NCBI GenBank assembly: GCA_015680685.1
Contig: MNCI01005623.1
Coordinates: 318,669-382,668, forward strand
Origin: Gnetum montanum
Taxonomy: Eukaryota; Streptophyta; Gnetopsida; Gnetales; Gnetaceae
Reading direction: 5' to 3'
DNA length: 64,000 nt
This document shows, in pieces, positions 11,131 through 22,572 of this stretch. The stretch's first letter is position 1. Each line of letters starts with the position of its first letter. A program made the position numbers and the translations under genes. A model generated the notes under the pieces. It was not told the origin of the DNA. It ran no database searches and saw only the letters and a list, made by a program, of their open reading frames with translations.

Positions 11131-12814
11131 AGTGCACAAGGCACACACCAAACAATGTCATGAGTTAAAGCTAAGGAAAGTTAAATTTCAACTAGGAAAT
11201 AAGGTTCTTTACTAGAATTCCATGCATGTACCCCAATGCACAAAACTCCAAATACTATGGAAATGATCTTATATTATTCACAAAACTTTTTCAACTAGGG
11301 AAATGATGATTTACCATCCTTCTAGCCCAAATAAATGATTGATAGTCAACATTCAACAAGTGAAACCTTTTTTGGAATCAACCATGACCAATATCAAGAA
11401 CACCTTAACTAATGACCAAGCATGTTTATTTTTTGGATCTCCTTGTTCCACCTCGGTCATGGGGAAGACAACCATCCATGATAAGATTTTGTAATGAAAC
11501 ATTAGATTTTTTAATTTTTTTTTTTGCATAGTTCTTTATACATTTTGTATATTCTTGAATATTTTGCAACTTATTATATATATTTTCCCTTGTTTAATTT
11601 TTGTCACATTTAATTTTCTTCTTTATTTCCTATTAAGAATTTTGCGCTTTGTCACAGTTGCTAATTACTGAAAGTTCATTTAAAATTATACTTCATGTTT
11701 GGATCAACTATTCAATGGCTAGATTTCATTTTTAGATTATGAAATTGGTTAATGGAGCATTAATGTTTTGATGGTATCAGGTAGTGAGTCCATGTCATTC
11801 ATCCATTCCACTTAATTCTATGGGATTTTACATTTTGGAAGCATAAGGTTCTTTCCTAATAGCAACTTATAAATGATTCATGACTTTGACACTTAATAGA
11901 CTTGGAATAGATCAAGTTGAATGGATAAGGGCATGGCTTCAAGAGGATTTATTACCTTCTATACCCAACTACCTTCTTGAGTTTTATGGATATTCTTATT
12001 GGTGTCTCACCACTCCTACTATTAATCAATAATAAGAAGTATGTCTTTTCATGATGTTGTTTCCATGAAAAAAAATGTGGGAATTCAAAGCACATTCCTT
12101 AGACATAATAAAGGACTACAAGAATTAGTTATGGGGTTAGAAAGATATGTTACCCATGCCTAAAGGCACCCTTCTAACTAAGGCCCTTCCTAACTTCCTA
12201 CTTCCCTTTTCTTCTCTACTTGGCATGGTGGTTGATCTTTGGGGGTGATCATGAACTTTTGGGGGTCAAATAGTCTGAACATGATAATGTGAAGTCACTA
12301 GAAGTGGATGGAATTAGTTCCAACCATAGATGAGATAGTATTTTATCACCTTAACCACATGTTCTACAAGGACTTCATGAGACCTAGATGTGTGAGTTCA
12401 TTCCATTTTCTCTCTTCCATCCCTTTGCTCTTGTCATTGAACACAACACTACCTCGTAGCATGGTTAATTAATGTATCACTTTTGGTATGTCATATTTGA
12501 TTGATGATTTCTCACATGGATTTGATTTTTGACTACCTATGATCATTCATCATCCTTGGTGCCCATGAACTCCTTGGTATGAGGGCATGCAATGATATTA
12601 ATAGCATGAGCCTACTTTGGGAAGGATCCACTTACGTACACTTTGGTCATGTTTGGTTAAACTTCCTATTCCTTAGTCATTTTTCATTTAATTCCATCCC
12701 ATCCCAAGATCACAAATGAACCTAAGTGTAACCTAATCCAATAAGGATGGTATTAAAAAGGAACTAAAGGTTATACACTAAAATGCTAATCCATCATTAC
12801 ATTTGTGATTGCAG
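11131..12814 (+). other. Spacer between integrase and third ORF, element A
   Basis: Noncoding, with a poly-T stretch at 11510-11525. Parts recur in G: a GGCATGGCTTCAAG-like block (A near 11930, G near 54910) and a CTTCTAACTAAGGCCCTTCC-like block (A near 12172, G near 55180). The spacer ends in TTTGTGATTGCAG directly before the ATG of the third ORF, a plausible 3' splice site for a subgenomic RNA. Confidence 0.65.
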
Positions 12815-15655
12815 ATGGTACCAAAGAGGGAAGCATCAATGGGAGGACCTTCAAAACCTAGGGAGAAGTGAACAAGAGGAGGAAGGAGCCAAAAATAGTA
12901 ACAAAAACCCCAAGAACAAGACACTAAAGTAACCCATACAATGGAACTTCTTTGGAAGGCTCATGAGGTGGAATCTGTTCAACAGATTTCCACTCCTTAA
13001 ACCAGCCAATCAAGGCAAGATGAGGTGCCAGGGTCAAATCCAATGTGAAGGTCACATTAATAGAGGCCTATCCTAAAAAGATTTGAACTAATAAGGTTCA
13101 AAGTTCATTTCTCCAAGGACTCAACTTTGAAACCATCTTAGAGTTGGAACCTAAGAAAGTCCACACATAATTACAAGGGTCTCCTATGTGGCTCATTCTC
13201 TCCTCCAGTGGAGATTGGTACTTGGGGGAGACCTACCTATTTTAGAATAACCAACAGGGAGATGAAATTTTTAAAATCAAAGACATCATCATCTCCTAAT
13301 TAGTTGAGGACATCATGGAGGTCCTTAGTTTGCTTGACATTGGGGCAACCTTGGCAAAGATATCAACCTAGGTGGACCTTAAAGCCAAGAAAGAATGGGT
13401 GCAATGTTGCTATGGGATGGACTGTAAGAAGTACAATGCATTCAAAAAGGTGGAGTGCACATATTTCAAAATCATGGTCTATCAACTAAAGCCCATGGTG
13501 AGGTTGAGTAAGATTATAGCTTTCTCCACCTGTGTGTGTGCCATTATAAGTGGCAAATTCCTAGTCAACCTTCCAAATCTCATCTATATGGGGCTAGAAA
13601 ATTAGTTTAAGGAAAATTAGAGAGGCATGAAGAAACTCCCATTTCCATGCCTTATTCAAAAACTCTGTAAAAGGGGAGGTATAGAATGTTATGTAAACAA
13701 CACACTCTACCATGCTCCTGCTGCATCTTGGTAGGATATGATGAAAGATAAAGTAGCTACAAAGCTACAAGAAGAGGAGATGTCATCACCACCACCACCT
13801 ACAAGAGAGACTAGCTAGAAGTGTTTGTAGTTGTAGAAAGACTTCAAAAACTCTATGAGCAGCATTTGCAAGAACAATAGGGTTTGATAGGTGATGGAGA
13901 GCCATCAATTTACCATCCAACATTGAGCCATATCAAGAAGGTTAAAAGAAGCATTAGTTGACTAGAGGAAACCATTTTATTATTCTTAACAAAGCAACTA
14001 TAGGCACCAACAAGAATGAATCCTGGCACTTGAGAAGTTATGATGTTCATCCATGGACAAAAATTCCCCAAAATCTCTAGAAATGCTACAACTTTCTTCA
14101 TGTGCCTAGATGAAAGTGAGGGAATGACTATCCTAGTGATGTAGAACTAGGGATAAGAGACAATAGTAGAGGTGATGGTCAAGAGGATAGCTAAAACACT
14201 GAATGCTCCTACAACATATGTACTAGACATTGCCACCATGAAGGATATCCAAACATCTGTAAGAGTAGGAAGTGGTCAGTTAAGTGCAGCCTAACATAAG
14301 GAGGTGTTGGAAACATTGGTAGGAATTGGACAATAACTTTTGGAGATATTTAATCTCCCAAATGAAATCATAGCAACCTAGTTAGAGCTACTAGAGACAA
14401 AGTGAAAACTCATTATGATCAATTCCCAACTACAGGTAGCCACCATTGAGAAACAATGGTTGGCTATTGAATTTGAAGAATTGCAAGCCTATCTCTCCAA
14501 TGTTTCCATGCTTAACTTGGACATCACATGAGATGAAGCTTTTCAACACCTTCAACAAAGAATTAGAAAGGTTGAGAATGCAAAGGAGGCTATAGTATTT
14601 GAAGCCTTCTTATTAGAAGCTATGACATTCAACGCTGATAAGAATTTGGCTCAAGTCCACAAAGAAAACTTGGTTGTTACCAAGGACATTCACTGCCTAT
14701 GCAATGTCAAATAACAAAAGGATCAGATTGATGAATTTATTTAATAGTAGAATGAATAGCTAGCCTAGGTGAACCTTGATTTAAGGAGGTTGGTAGTAGA
14801 GAACAAAAATCTCTTGATGGAGGAATTTTGAGAACTTCACTAGAAAATAACCATTAAGGTAGTTGCCTGGAAGAACAATGTCTTGAAATTTGAATGGGTC
14901 AAGAATCATTACAAGGACTAGGTTAGGTGCCAATAAAAGATGAACAAAAGAGAAATATAGTTGGCCAAGGTGAAGATGAATGAGGCCCTCTAACAACTCT
15001 AGCAAAGAGACAATGTGTGGTAGCTAATATTTAATGGCTTAAACACATATAATAATGTTAAAATTTTCTTAAAGTAGTTTTCATTCGAGGAGGTGATGGG
15101 GTATATGTAGCTTGCCAACTTTTGTTATGAAAGCTTGGCTATACTAATCATAGGGAGGTCAAGGACTAAGATAGAGAAGTAGGTGGGTTGTTCTTACCTC
15201 TTGTATGAGGTAGAATTCAAGCACCAAAATGGGCAAAACAGTAGTTGGAAGCAACCAATGTGGAGTTTGAAGTTATCAAAAGCTGATCTATTGATCAATG
15301 ATTTGTTGTTGAGAACTTAGCTAGGGGGATGAATAACTACCACAAGATATAGAATCTAGTGAAGGTGTTTGATATCGAATGTAAATAATTTGCATCATGG
15401 TTTGTCAACATGAAGGAGATGTTTCTGAAAAGGTCGTGTTCATGGAATATCCACATACTAGCCCACATTGACAAAGCTGCATGGACTATGTACAACCCAC
15501 AAAGTAAGTAAGAGAAGATGAAAGAATTACTAGATGCTTTTAGATTTCCATCACTATTAGTAGGATAGCCTCAACCACATCCATTGCTAGGAGCACCAAA
15601 ACCTAGTGAAGGATCTTCAGTGTCTCAAGAGCCTCCACCTCTTGGCAATGTTTAA
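12815..15655 (+). pseudogene. Third ORF of element A (env-like position), decayed
   Basis: About 946 codons between an ATG at 12815, right after a splice-acceptor-like GCAG, and a TAA at 15653-15655. The start reads MVPKREASMGGPSKP. A globular-looking region follows with DWYLGETYLF (about 13210) and KKEWVQCCYGMDCKKYN (about 13385-13440). The middle is Leu/Glu/Lys-rich and looks coiled-coil (14340-15010), and the tail is Pro-rich, ending SQEPPPLGNV. Homologous pieces occur in B (17060-18026) and F (40531-42960). Athila elements often carry an env-like ORF here, but I see no signal peptide or clear membrane anchor. Function unknown. Confidence 0.72.
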
Positions 15656-15885
15656 AAGTTCATATTTTCTTTGAAAATCTAAGGGAACTTGTTGAAATTT
15701 TTGTAACAATGTTCAATTTTGTTGTCATGGATAAAAAATTTGTAATCCTATACAATTTATCACTCAAATTCAATGAGTTAGCTAGTCTATATATTGCCTT
15801 TCAGTTAGTAAATTCCATACTTCTCTAATTTGGTAAGAAGCTCGATCCTACTTTTGTTCACCCAAGGACATGTTTTAAGTTAGTT

Positions 15886-15894
15886 GTGGAGGTA
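15886..15894 (+). other. Polypurine tract of element A
   Basis: GTGGAGGTA directly before the 3' LTR. The equivalent in G is ATGGGGGTA and in H, read on the minus strand, ATGGGGGTA. It primes plus-strand DNA synthesis. Confidence 0.65.
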
Positions 15895-16757
15895 TGATGA
15901 AGTGTAGTTGACTAGTTGTGTTGATAGGCATGCATCGATATAGCCCCATCGACATATCATGTGTGTCAATGAGGATACATTGACATTGAGGCAATCAAGC
16001 TTATATAAATGCAAGTACAAACTATATTTATGATATGTTAAGTGTATAGTATAGTGAAGCTCTTGTAGTTTTTTGTTTCTAGAGTTAGAATATTTTCCTT
16101 TGAGTGCCCATAGTATAAATTAAGAGATTGTACATATCTTTATTTGAGCATCATGTACTTGAACACCTTGATGTGAATGAAAATAAAGATGAGATTTTTG
16201 TCATTCATTGTAGTGTTTAGATAGTGTAATCTTGCTTATTCATACTTTATGTTTTAAGCACTTTACATTTCTTTGCTATAGTAATTAATGTATGTAAACA
16301 TGAAAACATAAGTATGACCACTTCTAACGTAATGTAAAACAATTGGTAATCCCAATAGTGACCATTTGGTATGCCTAGTAATCATGATTTGGTAACATAG
16401 TAGTGTTAGTACTAGCATATGTGTATGGAAAGTGAAAATAACTACTTATGTTAGGATAGTTAGCCTTTAGAATAGTTAGGTAGTTAAAAAATAGTTAATA
16501 ATTAATTATTCATCTTTCTAACTAGAACTTAAGATAAAAATATAAACAAAATAAAATATCATATGCCTTAACTCATACTTAACCATATGTAAAGCATACA
16601 CAAGTTTGAGTTAGGAAGACAATGGTCACACAACCCTTAGGTTCATAGTCTTTGTTTATAGGTGAACTTAGGAACTGAGTCCATGAAATTCAATAGGATC
16701 ACTAGTGAACACTTGTGATTCATATGGTTGGGCATAGGTTATACTTGCTACTCATCA
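15895..16757 (+). repeat. 3' LTR of element A
   Basis: 863 bp, starting TGATGAAGTG and ending CTCATCA. It matches the 5' LTR throughout and has its TATA box at 16002-16009. Its U3 carries CATCGATAT, CATCGACAT and two ATTGACATTG-like copies, a CpG-bearing version of the motif decayed in the 5' LTR. Confidence 0.92.
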
Positions 16758-16837
16758 GGACATGTTAATGCATAAGCATCAATAAGGTTAGGTTGAGACA
16801 TGCCTGTCAATGCAGTAGACTTATTCACACTTCATCA
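16758..16837 (-). repeat. 3' LTR of element B, second part
   Basis: The remaining 80 bp of the LTR interrupted at 4137, including the 5-bp target duplicate. It ends (plus strand) CACTTCATCA, the complement of an LTR start, followed by TACCATCGT where related elements have TACCCCCAT, the complement of the purine tract. Confidence 0.8.
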
Positions 16838-17059
16838 TACCATCGTGACTAACTAAAAACTCATCCTCAAGTAAATACAAATTGAACTAAGTTGTTTAAA
16901 AAATTAGAGAGTATGGAACTAAAATACTAACTGACATTTTAATAATCCTAAAAATTACATTATAAAATATTTGAGTATTTACAATCAAGTGTATTAAAAC
17001 TGGACACAATCTAAAACTGTACTGGCCATTATTGCACAAAAATGCCCAAGATAAAGTCA
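16838..17059 (-). other. 3' untranslated part of element B
   Basis: Runs from the purine tract to the end of the third ORF of B. It contains a block near 16858 that corresponds to the sequence after the purine tract in F and H. No ORF. Confidence 0.55.
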
Positions 17060-18026
17060 TTAAACTATGTAAAGAGGTGGAGGATCCTATAGCTTTGATG
17101 GTTTCTCGTCATGTCCTAGACCTACTAGTGGCCTTGGCTACCTTGCTACTTCTTTTGAAACTTTGAAGATATTCAACAAGACCTTCATCTTCTCTTCCAT
17201 GCTTCATGGATCATTGCTGGTTAACAATGCATCACCTAGACTAGCTAGTGTTGGCATATTCTACAGGTAAGGTAGGATTAGAAAAATTTCCTTAGCTCTT
17301 AAAAACCAAGCTATAAATTTATTTTGTTCAATCTTGAACATGTGCATAAGATTTTATAGATTCTCATCATCATTCATTCTCTTGGCTAGGTTCTCAGCAA
17401 CTAATCTTTGATCTTCAAAATTTTTCTTGAAAAATTCAAGCTTAGAATTAGAGACTTCTAGCTTTTGCTTAGTCTCTTGATGGATCTTGAACTTTGGCTC
17501 ATAGAGAAGGTAGGAGCTAGTCACTTGTTTCTCTAATTTTGACCATGGTTTTCATATAGTTAGCATTACCAAGTTTGTGTAACAAAGATTGGCTAACTCC
17601 ATGTATTCTATCATCTCTTCAATTTGCAACTCTTTTAGGTAGATCTCAACCTTGTTGTATGCATTTAATCCATCAAATATGGACTATCATGCAATGTATT
17701 TTTGCTAGATTTACTAAAGGACATCATTCATCTTGCCCTTTACTAACTTGATTTCCTTCTCATTTACCTTCTTGAGTATTTTGACTTGCTTCCTATAATG
17801 ATTATTTACCTTCTCGTATTTCATGACTTCATTTTTTGAAACACAAATCTCAATGGTAATCTTCTAGTGAATGGTTCATACCTCCTTCATTGAGAGATTT
17901 CTTTTCTCAATAGCCAACACCTTGAAATCTTAGTTTACCTTGGTAAGTTGCACCTGTTGTTGCCTAATGTACTTCAATTGTTACTCTTTTTGGGTATTAT
18001 ATTTCTATAGATGTTGATTTTCTTTT
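17060..18026 (-). pseudogene. Third ORF of element B, C-terminal part
   Basis: On the minus strand this aligns with the 3' third of the third ORF of A, including the coiled-coil-like part and the terminal DPPPLYIV followed by TAA at 17062-17060 (A ends EPPPLGNV). It is broken by several stops. It is cut off abruptly at about 18026 where plus-strand chromovirus RT sequence starts, so the rest of B (gag, pol, 5' LTR) is missing or displaced. Confidence 0.7.
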
Positions 18027-18730
18027 AAACTGGTGTAATTCCAATGATGCTAATGCCAAATAAGGATGATGATGAATGGAGGATGTGTGTTAATTCTAGG
18101 GTAGTGAATAGGATAATAGTGAGGTACAGGTTTCCAATTCCAAGGGTGGATGATATCCTTAATGTTCTTTCCAATGCTGAAATTTTTAGCCAAATTGATT
18201 TGAAGTGGTTACCATCATATCATAATTATGCCTTGTGATGGATGGAAGACAACTTTCAAGACATTAGATGGATTATTTGAGTGGTTAGTCATGCCATTTG
18301 GGATCATGAATGCATTTGCTACATTCATGAGATTGATGCATGATGTATTAAAGGACCTGGTTGGAAAGTGTTGCATTATCTTCTTAGATGATATATTGGT
18401 ATATAGCTCTAATGAGGAAGAGCACTTGGATCATTTTAGGATGATTTATCTTAAGTTGGAAGAGGCATAGTTAGTGATCAATGTGAAGAAAAGTCATTTT
18501 TTCAAAAGGGAGATCACATATTTGGGACATGAGATTTATAAAAATCAAACTCGAATGAAAGCTACGAGGGTGAGGGCTATTAGGGATTGGCCAAATCCTA
18601 AAAATATTTGTGAGGTAAGATAATTCCTTGGTTTAGAAATTTTTTATAGATTGTTTATCAAACAATTTTAGTAGTATTTTATAGCCTATAAAGAAAAGTT
18701 TTGCTTGGTTAAAGCAAAAAAGGGAGCTTT
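18027..18730 (+). pseudogene. Chromovirus-type RT fragment (element C)
   Basis: Two open frames of 64 and 80 codons plus a continuation encode a Ty3-type [61 protein letters not shown], the catalytic FLDD at 18381-18392, and ITYLGHEI with a decayed FLGL block to about 18660. The residue pattern is that of chromoviruses, clearly different from the Athila-like RT of A. Gag, protease, RNase H and integrase are absent, so this is a truncated copy. A frame shift lies near 18230. Confidence 0.87.
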
Positions 18731-21398
18731 GACTTGTTGAAATAAAAAATTACTAGTGAAATAGTGCTTGTAATTTCATACTTTTAGAAGTTTTGGTAAA
18801 TTTTTGACCATTTCATGGAGCAAACTTTATAATGTTGTAGCATCGGAAGTAAATTATTATCAAAGAGAAAGAAGAGCTTAAGGCTAAAAGTAGATTTCAT
18901 GCTAAAAGAAGAGAGGGTTCCTAAGCTGAAGAGCTATAGAGGTATTAAAGCTTGAAGAATGGTTTATGTTCCTTGAATTATTTCTGGATGCCCATGCAAT
19001 AAGCTTGAAAAGGTCTTTGGAATAATAGCTTTTGTAGATTATAATATCTAGTTGAACAAACAAGCTTAACTTATTACATTAAAAAAAAAGCTTTAGTTTT
19101 AGTTCCTTTTTGGCTCTAACACATAAACTATTGTTTAATTAAAGTCCTAAAATTACAAAAGAAACAAGATGAGCTATGTTAAGGCTATTAGAAGTAGAAA
19201 TTTTTTTAGCCATGGAAAATCCTATAAGAAAAAAGCTTCATTGCACTCACTTTAAATCTAAATATCCCATTAGTTATAGTTTCTTTCACTTTTAGTTCCA
19301 CCATTAACTCCATAAAATAAGGATCCAAGATTATGAAGGTATAGAAGGATTAGCATAGATATTTAAGCTCTAAAAATAAAAGGAAAGGAAGCTTCATAAG
19401 ACATTATCAATGTATCCAACTTATCTGGAGTGTTATGACTATAATGGCTTGAAGAATAGCTTAGTGTAAATACGTTGGCTTCACAAGCTATTTTGATTAA
19501 TCTTTGGTATGGAAACTTTAGATAATGATGAAAATTCTAAGCTACAATATTATGTGTAATAAGGAGAAAAAGCATCTCGTAAGCTTTGTGGGATTGGTCT
19601 GATAAAGAGCTTTTGGGAATTCACAAGTTCTCATATACATAAGATTCAACAATTTAGGTGCTTAAAAAGCACATCATTATCTTTTGACACCACATCAGCT
19701 TTAGCACACATTAGCTTTCCATATTAATCTATAGCCAAGCATTTGTCAAACATAAGCTATACAAGTGCACCCCTTTGCATTAGTATGCTAATTAGGCTAT
19801 CCATAAGAATGATTTTTGTTGCTATAGACCACTCTATCACATGGCAAGCTACCACATCAACATCTAAATTGAGCTTATTTTGTTTATCTAGATGAGTTTT
19901 TTGGCCTCTTCCATGTCATCTTCTATCCATGTTAGCATGATGTTAGTAGTGCCACATTAGCAACTATAGGAATTGCATTTTCATCTAGATGAATTTAGCT
20001 TCCTCTCCCATGTCATCTTCTGCAAATGTCAGCATGACATTAGCATATGCCACAATAGCACCTCATACACATTAGCTAGAGGTTAAGTTAGCATACCATA
20101 TCAATGTTGCCATGTCAATTTTTGTTACATCATTGTGATGTCAAGAAGCTACAACATTAGCTTTTAGAGGTGGTTTGTAAGAGTGATTGTTAGCTTGATG
20201 AATCCCTTCTACCGCATCAGCATGAATTTCATGCCACGTTAGATCATAGAGCTAGGTTGTGAAGTAGGAATTTAGCCCTACGAGGTCACTCTACCATGTC
20301 ATCAATGCGATGATGACTTTGCCACTTTAGCTTCTTACCATGTCAAATTTTCAAGTCAGTTTGAAGGATGAAATTTCCTATCTACAAACCATCTTTTCCA
20401 TGTAAGTTCTGATGCATTAGTGTATGTCATGATAGCATTAGTAACATCATTGTGATGTTAGCACTATGCCATGTCAGCATGCATAGTTATTTTGTAAAGA
20501 TATAATTCAACTTCATGAACTAGCTCTACCACATTCTAGGCTCATTAAAGAGTAAATTAGGATCAATCCATTGAATCAAATTATTAGAATGCATGGTCTT
20601 ACAAGAAGTTACTCAACAATTAGAAATTAACTAGCTTTAAAACTAAAGTCAATGAATCATGCTTTCTTAAGGAAATGCGGTTATCATTAAAGGAGCTCAA
20701 AGTGTGGAGGATTTTTAGGACGATTATCCAATGTCCTATATGAATAGTACACTTAACAACTATAGCATTTAATTTCTATTGTAGTTGTAACTAAATTCTT
20801 GTAGTGGTTGTAACTAATTGTAATTTCCCATGATGTTGTAACTAACAAGAGGTTGTTATAAAAAGAGCTTCAAGGGTAGAATAAGGAGGGGAGGAGAAAT
20901 TTATAAGAAATATTGAGGATTACTTGTAAGAATGGTTTGCTAATTACATCATCAATTCAGATACTTTGTTTAAATCTTGTTAGTTTGTTTCTTATTGTTT
21001 TTCTTAGTTCCTTAGCTAATAGTTTTGATAGTATTATGCTTGACATCTAATTTTGGGATTTTCTGATTGCTCTTATAGCTCTATTTTCATGCAATTCTAG
21101 ACGTCTATTTATTTTCCATGTAAGAGCTTATGTTATCTTTTGAAAAGAAACTTGAGTAATTTAATAGTACTATCTTTATGAAATTTCCTATTTGAGTATA
21201 AAGGATCTAGAAAATCTTTGATGTTTTGAGCTAACTTGAAATACCTTCAATTTTAAAGTTTTTCCTTCATGTTCAATTTTGAAATTGTTATAAATTTTCT
21301 AATAGCTCTATTATTGCAATTCTTGACAACCATTAACTAGCCATATAATAGCTTAAAGTTTGTCTTTTAAAAAGCATTTTGATAGTTTAATAGGAGTG
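18731..21398 (+). repeat. LTR-like region of element C
   Basis: No genes. From 19640 to 20540 the words CATGTCAGC, CACATTAGC and CATCTAGATGAA recur many times in degenerate form; the complement is found at 28400-30650 beside the minus chromovirus D. A TATA box (TATAAAAA) lies at 20857-20864, followed by AGAGCTTCAAGGGTAGAA, which resembles the complement of 27700-27730 in D. That fits the U3/R part of a long chromovirus LTR. The segment ends abruptly where copia LTR K1 starts. Exact LTR ends are not visible. Confidence 0.5.
21030..21398 (+). repeat. Degenerate tandem duplication
   Basis: Two successive copies, about 21040-21180 and 21280-21398, share the order ATAGCTCTATT, TGCAATTCT, CCAT--AA-AGCTTA, TTTGAAAAG/TTTTAAAAAG and TAGTTTAATAG. 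The period is about 240 bp. No coding sense. Confidence 0.55.
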
Positions 21399-22554
21399 TG
21401 TTGAGAATCTAGAACTTAGATTTGTGGGGCGCGAGGGGTGGGGGGTGGGTGGGGGAAGGAAACAGAGAGGGAGGAATGAATAAGTTCCCCTAAAAAATAT
21501 TAAGTAGCCACAAAAACACATTCAACTTTTACATGGTTCACCAACTTGGGTACATCTACACTAGGAGGCTAAAATCCTTGTACACCTCTAAACGTTTTCT
21601 CTCAAAAATGTGGTTTGAAGGGTACCGCAGCCTATACAAGCTCTAAGCTTAGCTCTGGACCATTGCATCATTGCCAAACCACTCAATCCCACAAGGTCCC
21701 AACAATCTAAGAATGTGATTTCAAGGATTCCACAACCTTTTCAAAATTGAGCTCCACTTTGGAGTCATTTGACACTGCACAAACAATCAATCTCGCAGGA
21801 TCCCAGCAAGCTTAATTACAATGCCTTCTCATAAGAAGCACATCAACCCTAGTAGGGCAATAAGAAATAAAAAAAAATAATGAAAGAGTGTAAATTAAAT
21901 TTATAGATCCTTGTACTTTGAAGCATAGTTCTACAGTCAAGCAAATGATATGACAAAAGAATTACAAATGTATAATTGAATAGAATACACATTGATCACT
22001 TTGATGTTGACTATACTTGTATCTTTTACAAGAATTTGATGTCTTTGTATAGCCTTAGAGTTTTTGAAAATACCTTGAAATTTTTGTAATAGATATCTAA
22101 TGGCTAATGTAGATGTCTCCTTCGAGATTGAGATGTCTCTCTAAAATTAAATTTAATTCTAGGGAGACATCTGCTCTAAAAGTGAGATGTCTCTATGGAG
22201 ATGTCTTCTTTGAAAAGGAGATGTCTCCTATTTTTGGGAGATGTCTTCTATTAATGCACTCCACTTTGACCAAGACATCTTTTGATTCTTAGAGACATCT
22301 TCTCAATTTTTGATCTTTGGTTCTTGAGGTTTCTTCTTACTAATTTAGCTTCCTTTCGATTGCTGGAACATCTTCATTTCACTTGTATTCTTTGTGCTCA
22401 TTCATTCTTCCTTGAGTTCTTATAGTTTCCACCATGACATATCTTTGTAGATCTCATTTCTTGAGTTCTCATTCATTCCCTACAAAGTCATCATAGTCCA
22501 CAACATTCTATATTCTCCATTTTTCATAAGGTTTTCATATACCAAAAGTCAACA
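21399..22554 (-). repeat. 3' LTR of minus copia element K1
   Basis: Bounded by TGTTGA at 21399 and TCAACA at 22554, the inverted ends of a copia LTR (1,156 bp). Its reverse complement aligns with the plus LTR at 23882-25092, for example TGTTGACTTTTGGTAT against TGTTGAACTTTTGGTAT and GGGTTGATGTGCTTCTT in both. Next to it (22555-22572), read on the minus strand, is a purine-rich AAAAAGGGAAAGAT, the purine tract placed as in SIRE-like copia elements. Confidence 0.82.
22105..22300 (-). promoter_or_regulatory. Palindromic decamer array in U3 of K1
   Basis: At least nine copies of GAGATGTCTC-like words (GAGACATCT, GGAGATGTCT, AAGACATCTT) in both orientations within about 200 bp. The word is close to self-complementary. 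A matching array lies in the K2 LTR. Position in U3 suggests an enhancer-like element; that is inference. Confidence 0.6.
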
Positions 22555-22572
22555 ATCTTTCCCTTTTTGGTG

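Larger units (their letters stand above)
4138..16757 (+). mobile_element. Element A: complete Athila-like Ty3 retrotransposon
   Basis: Both LTRs (4138-5010 and 15895-16757), a decayed tRNA-Asp-type primer site, gag, protease, RT, RNase H, integrase, a long spacer, a third ORF and a purine tract lie in the order known for the Athila lineage of Ty3/gypsy elements. The RT block with MPFGLCNAP and FMDDF is characteristic of that lineage. All frames carry stops and shifts, so no gene is functional. The flanks are GGATG on the left and GGACA on the right. A 5-bp duplication GGACG that lost its CpG on opposite strands would give exactly these two. Confidence 0.92.

Noticed and set aside
12815-15655. 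Endogenous pararetrovirus or retroviral envelope
   Set aside because: The surrounding element has Ty3-order pol with integrase and a tRNA-Asp-type primer site, and the ORF shows no signal peptide, fusion peptide or anchor.
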